Source of the DNA: CAZSNT01 sp964607765
GTDB lineage: Bacteria; Verrucomicrobiota; Lentisphaeria; Oligosphaerales; JABHEG01
Direction of reading: 5' to 3'
Assembly: GCA_964607765.1 (NCBI GenBank)
Contig: CAZSNT010000120.1
Span: 1-32,423, forward strand
Length of the DNA: 32,423 bases
Part shown: piece by piece, positions 30,199 through 32,423 of the stretch
Layout: every line of letters begins with the position of its first letter
Position numbering within the stretch: position 1 is the first letter of the stretch
Notes under the pieces: model-generated
The model's input: the letters and a program-made list of their open reading frames with translations, nothing else
Databases searched by the model: none
Told to the model about the DNA's origin: nothing
Program-made: the position numbers and the translations under genes

Positions 30199-32346
30199 CT
30201 ACCAGATGGACTTCAGTTCGTTGACCACGCCAGACTGGATCGGCTGGTCCTCGGGGCCTTCCAGCCGAATCCTGCGGTTGTCCGGCTCAGGGACGGTGAC
30301 GAAGCTCGCGGCTGCCTGGCCGTCGTTGATGAACAGCTCAAGGGACGCCCGGTCCACCAGCGCGCGCAACACGACAGCGCCGTCTTGAAGGGGAGCCGGG
30401 ATCTGCTTGAGCCCCATGATCTGTCCGGGCTTCGGCATCTTCGGGGCACGCTTCCCGCCGGCTTTGGCGGCCACGAGCATCGCGGCGCCTTTCTGGACGT
30501 TGATGAACTCGAACTGCTGTTTGGCCAAGTCGTATCTGACCGGCAGACCGCGAACGCTGAGCGTCACATCGCTCTTGGGTTTGAGCCGCAACGTCATGTC
30601 GATCAGTTCCGGACTGAGCTCGGCCAGCTTGGCGTTCGCCTCTCTGAAAGTGCAGTTCCCGATGCGGGTAGTCGTCTTGTAGAGCGTCTCGATCTCCCGG
30701 ACCGGGTTGCGGAACATGCGGATGCCGTCGGGTGTTGTGCGGAGGGTAATCTCCGCCGGGATTGACATCTGCTGGGTAAAGGGCATGTCGGCGTCGAGGA
30801 ACGGTCGATAGAACCGTTTGCTCGGAAGCCAGCCGATGTGGACGACTCGATGGCCGGGGCCCTGATTGAAGGCCTGGGCGGCGTAGTAGGCGTCGCCGTA
30901 GTCGAATCGGAACGGGCGGTTGTTCTTGTCCTTCGTGCCGTAGCCTTTCCAGGACTCCCCGTTGAACTCGCCCACTTCATATCCCGTGCCGGCGTTGGAG
31001 ATCACCCACTTCTTGTTGGCGGGATCTCCATCCACGGGGATCTCGTACATGTCGATGCACTCGGCGGCTTTGTTGGGAATGTCGAAGATGTGCTCCCAGT
31101 TCAGGAGATCCGTGGACTTCCAGAGACGGACGGCGCGTTCCTTGCCGCCGACCATCATGATAGTCACATAGAACCTGCCCGGGGCATAGTAAAAGATGCG
31201 CGGGTCACGCTGCCCTTTCGAGTACCCCTCCTGATGCGGAATGACCGGCTTGCCGTCATTGATCCTGGTCCAGGTCCGTCCTCGGTCCGTGCTGCAGGCT
31301 GCGCCCTGGAAGAACTCCTTGTTCGTTGCGGAGTAGAGGGCGAAAAGGGTTCTCGTATCTCCCTCCTGTTTCCCGAGCGCGTTGAGGACATCCACCACTG
31401 CCGAGCCCGACCAGATGGCGTGGATGCCGTCGCTGCCGTCCACCTTGGCATAGGGATTGATCGCGTGCGGCAACTGCTGCCAGTGCATCAGATCCGTGCT
31501 GACGGCGTTTCCCCAGGACTTGGCGCCGCTGGCATTGCCTTTCGCGTAGTGCTGGAAGAGCATGTGCCACTCCCCGTCGTAGTAGACCATGCCATTGGGG
31601 TCGTTCAGCCAGCCGACACGGGATGTGAAATGGAACTGTGGTCGCAATGCCTGATCGTACCCCACCTGTCTGTAAGAGTCGAACGTCCGGAAGCTGGGGT
31701 CTTCCTCGCCGGGAGCCAGTTCCCTTTCGAGGACTTTGCCCTCCACGGCAAAGGCCAGCTTCCCCTGTATGCTGTCACTGCCCCTGAAATCATCGGCATT
31801 GACGTGTCCCCATCCACGCTCGGCTTGGTCAACGATGACAATCTGCGCTTCCTTGCCGATGAACTCAGACGCGTTGAAGGAGACGACCTTCATCGTCTCG
31901 CTCGCGAACCCCGCGGACATCACCGTCGTCTCCCCGTCGCACAGGAGTCTGACGCCGACTTTGGATGCATCCGGGCCGCCTCCGACCCGGAATGTGATGT
32001 AGGTCTTCTCTATCGTAAACGGGATGGATGTCAGCGTCCCGGTCGGGTCGTCCCCGCGTTTGTCTCCCGGTTTGCCGGTCTTCCCGTCGTACTTCTCGAA
32101 CGTCCCGATCCAGTAGTCGCCCTGTTGCTCAGCGCTATCTCGACGTTTCCGGGCGGTGGGGTTGTCCCCCTTGGTCGGTTGAACGGTGAACGCATCGCCT
32201 TTGGCCGTCCAATTCTCGAGGGTTCCGGTCTCGAAGTCGCTGTTCGGGAACAGCAACTCGCCGGCCTGGACTGAACGGGCCAGCACGGCACATCCGGACA
32301 GAATGGCCAGCATGGTGAGTGCGCAGTTCCTGATTGAGTAACTCAT
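30199..32346 (-). CDS. Secreted GH32 fructan hydrolase with N-terminal beta-sandwich module
   Basis: A 715-aa protein. The signal peptide is at residues ~1-29 (LTMLAILSGCAVLARSVQAG); the Cys near its end makes a lipoprotein possible. Residues ~30-190 are a jelly-roll-like module (NSDFETGTLENWTAKGDAF ... VNADDF) seen in front of several PVC GH32 enzymes. The catalytic five-blade propeller has nucleophile Asp249 in WLNDPNG, the transition-state stabiliser Asp381 in RDPRIFYY and acid/base Glu429 in ECIDMYEIP. The C-terminal beta-sandwich ends with VDRASLELFINDG. It would hydrolyse levan, inulin or sucrose-type fructosides outside the cell; which one cannot be told. ATG 32346 has GAGGTG 5 bases upstream and overlaps the preceding stop (TGATG), implying translational coupling. 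Confidence 0.92.
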   Translation of the reverse strand: MSYSIRNCALTMLAILSGCAVLARSVQAGELLFPNSDFETGTLENWTAKGDAFTVQPTKGDNPTARKRRDSAEQQGDYWIGTFEKYDGKTGKPGDKRGDDPTGTLTSIPFTIEKTYITFRVGGGPDASKVGVRLLCDGETTVMSAGFASETMKVVSFNASEFIGKEAQIVIVDQAERGWGHVNADDFRGSDSIQGKLAFAVEGKVLERELAPGEEDPSFRTFDSYRQVGYDQALRPQFHFTSRVGWLNDPNGMVYYDGEWHMLFQHYAKGNASGAKSWGNAVSTDLMHWQQLPHAINPYAKVDGSDGIHAIWSGSAVVDVLNALGKQEGDTRTLFALYSATNKEFFQGAACSTDRGRTWTRINDGKPVIPHQEGYSKGQRDPRIFYYAPGRFYVTIMMVGGKERAVRLWKSTDLLNWEHIFDIPNKAAECIDMYEIPVDGDPANKKWVISNAGTGYEVGEFNGESWKGYGTKDKNNRPFRFDYGDAYYAAQAFNQGPGHRVVHIGWLPSKRFYRPFLDADMPFTQQMSIPAEITLRTTPDGIRMFRNPVREIETLYKTTTRIGNCTFREANAKLAELSPELIDMTLRLKPKSDVTLSVRGLPVRYDLAKQQFEFINVQKGAAMLVAAKAGGKRAPKMPKPGQIMGLKQIPAPLQDGAVVLRALVDRASLELFINDGQAAASFVTVPEPDNRRIRLEGPEDQPIQSGVVNELKSIW

Positions 32347-32423
32347 CAATACACCTCTTTACCTTCTCGTCCCAGGTACTTGGCCAAAGTCGGAATGCCT
32401 GTCGCGTCGGGGAGAATGGGTTT
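32346..32423 (-). CDS. 3' end of an upstream gene entering from the right edge
   Basis: Twenty-five codons in one frame (ending GIPTLAKYLGREGKEVY) stop at TGA 32346-32348, which overlaps the GH32 ATG as TGATG. The tight overlap argues that this is a real co-transcribed gene tail. Too little is visible to name it. Confidence 0.5.
   Translation of the reverse strand, partial: KPILPDATGIPTLAKYLGREGKEVY

Noticed and set aside
1..32423. tRNA, rRNA or riboswitch
   Set aside because: No cloverleaf with conserved TTC-type arm, no rRNA-like sequence and no recognisable riboswitch core was noticed when reading both strands; a covariance search was not possible.

Overview
The window looks like a GC-rich chromosome segment from a PVC-superphylum bacterium, most likely Kiritimatiellota/Lentisphaerota or a planctomycete relative. 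The evidence is two FTLIELLVV-type pseudopilin-like proteins with a C-terminal H-x-DG-like region, two GntR-HTH/LacI-sensor hybrid regulators, giant exported NHL/PQQ propeller proteins, a sulfatase, GH31 and GH32 glycosidases, and three PIN toxin loci. The placement is inference from gene content; there is no rRNA or tRNA in view. A run of exactly 100 N (18063-18162) shows that this is a scaffolded assembly.

Left third (1-12330). A GntR-type regulator (318-1391) precedes a pseudopilin (1615-2352) that has its own sigma70-like promoter. Converging on them from the right is a tight minus-strand operon: GntR/LacI regulator (12267-11149), pseudopilin (11159-10344), a CBM9-like/FlgD-Ig/NHL exoprotein (10266-6388) and a second NHL exoprotein (6398-2400). 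Neighbouring genes overlap by 11 nt at two of the three junctions. A short octamer tandem repeat and a heptamer tandem repeat sit exactly where the two giant proteins start. The layout suggests a cargo-dedicated regulator + pseudopilin + surface-protein module.

Middle (12357-21715). A 1726-aa PQQ-propeller protein (12818-17998) carries a methyltransferase-like Rossmann segment between its propeller halves. It is bordered by two fields of REP-like hairpin repeats arranged as inverted arrays. The right-hand field brackets a fragment of an IS200/RAYT-like transposase and holds the assembly gap. Next come a dead PIN toxin gene (in-frame stop, antitoxin cut off at a palindromic element), an unrecognised 528-aa protein, and an intact Phd/PIN toxin-antitoxin pair.

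Right third (21891-32423). A single ORF fuses a GH31 alpha-glycosidase to a complete aminopeptidase-P-like M24 module. It is followed 19 nt later by an M42 aminopeptidase, so this cytoplasmic operon could strip both sugars and residues from glycopeptides. A class C beta-lactamase-fold serine hydrolase and a sulfatase form a minus-strand pair. Then come a second intact antitoxin/PIN pair and a secreted GH32 fructan hydrolase coupled to the tail of a gene entering from the right edge. Taken together the region is a polysaccharide/glycoprotein-utilisation neighbourhood interspersed with repeat and toxin-antitoxin debris.
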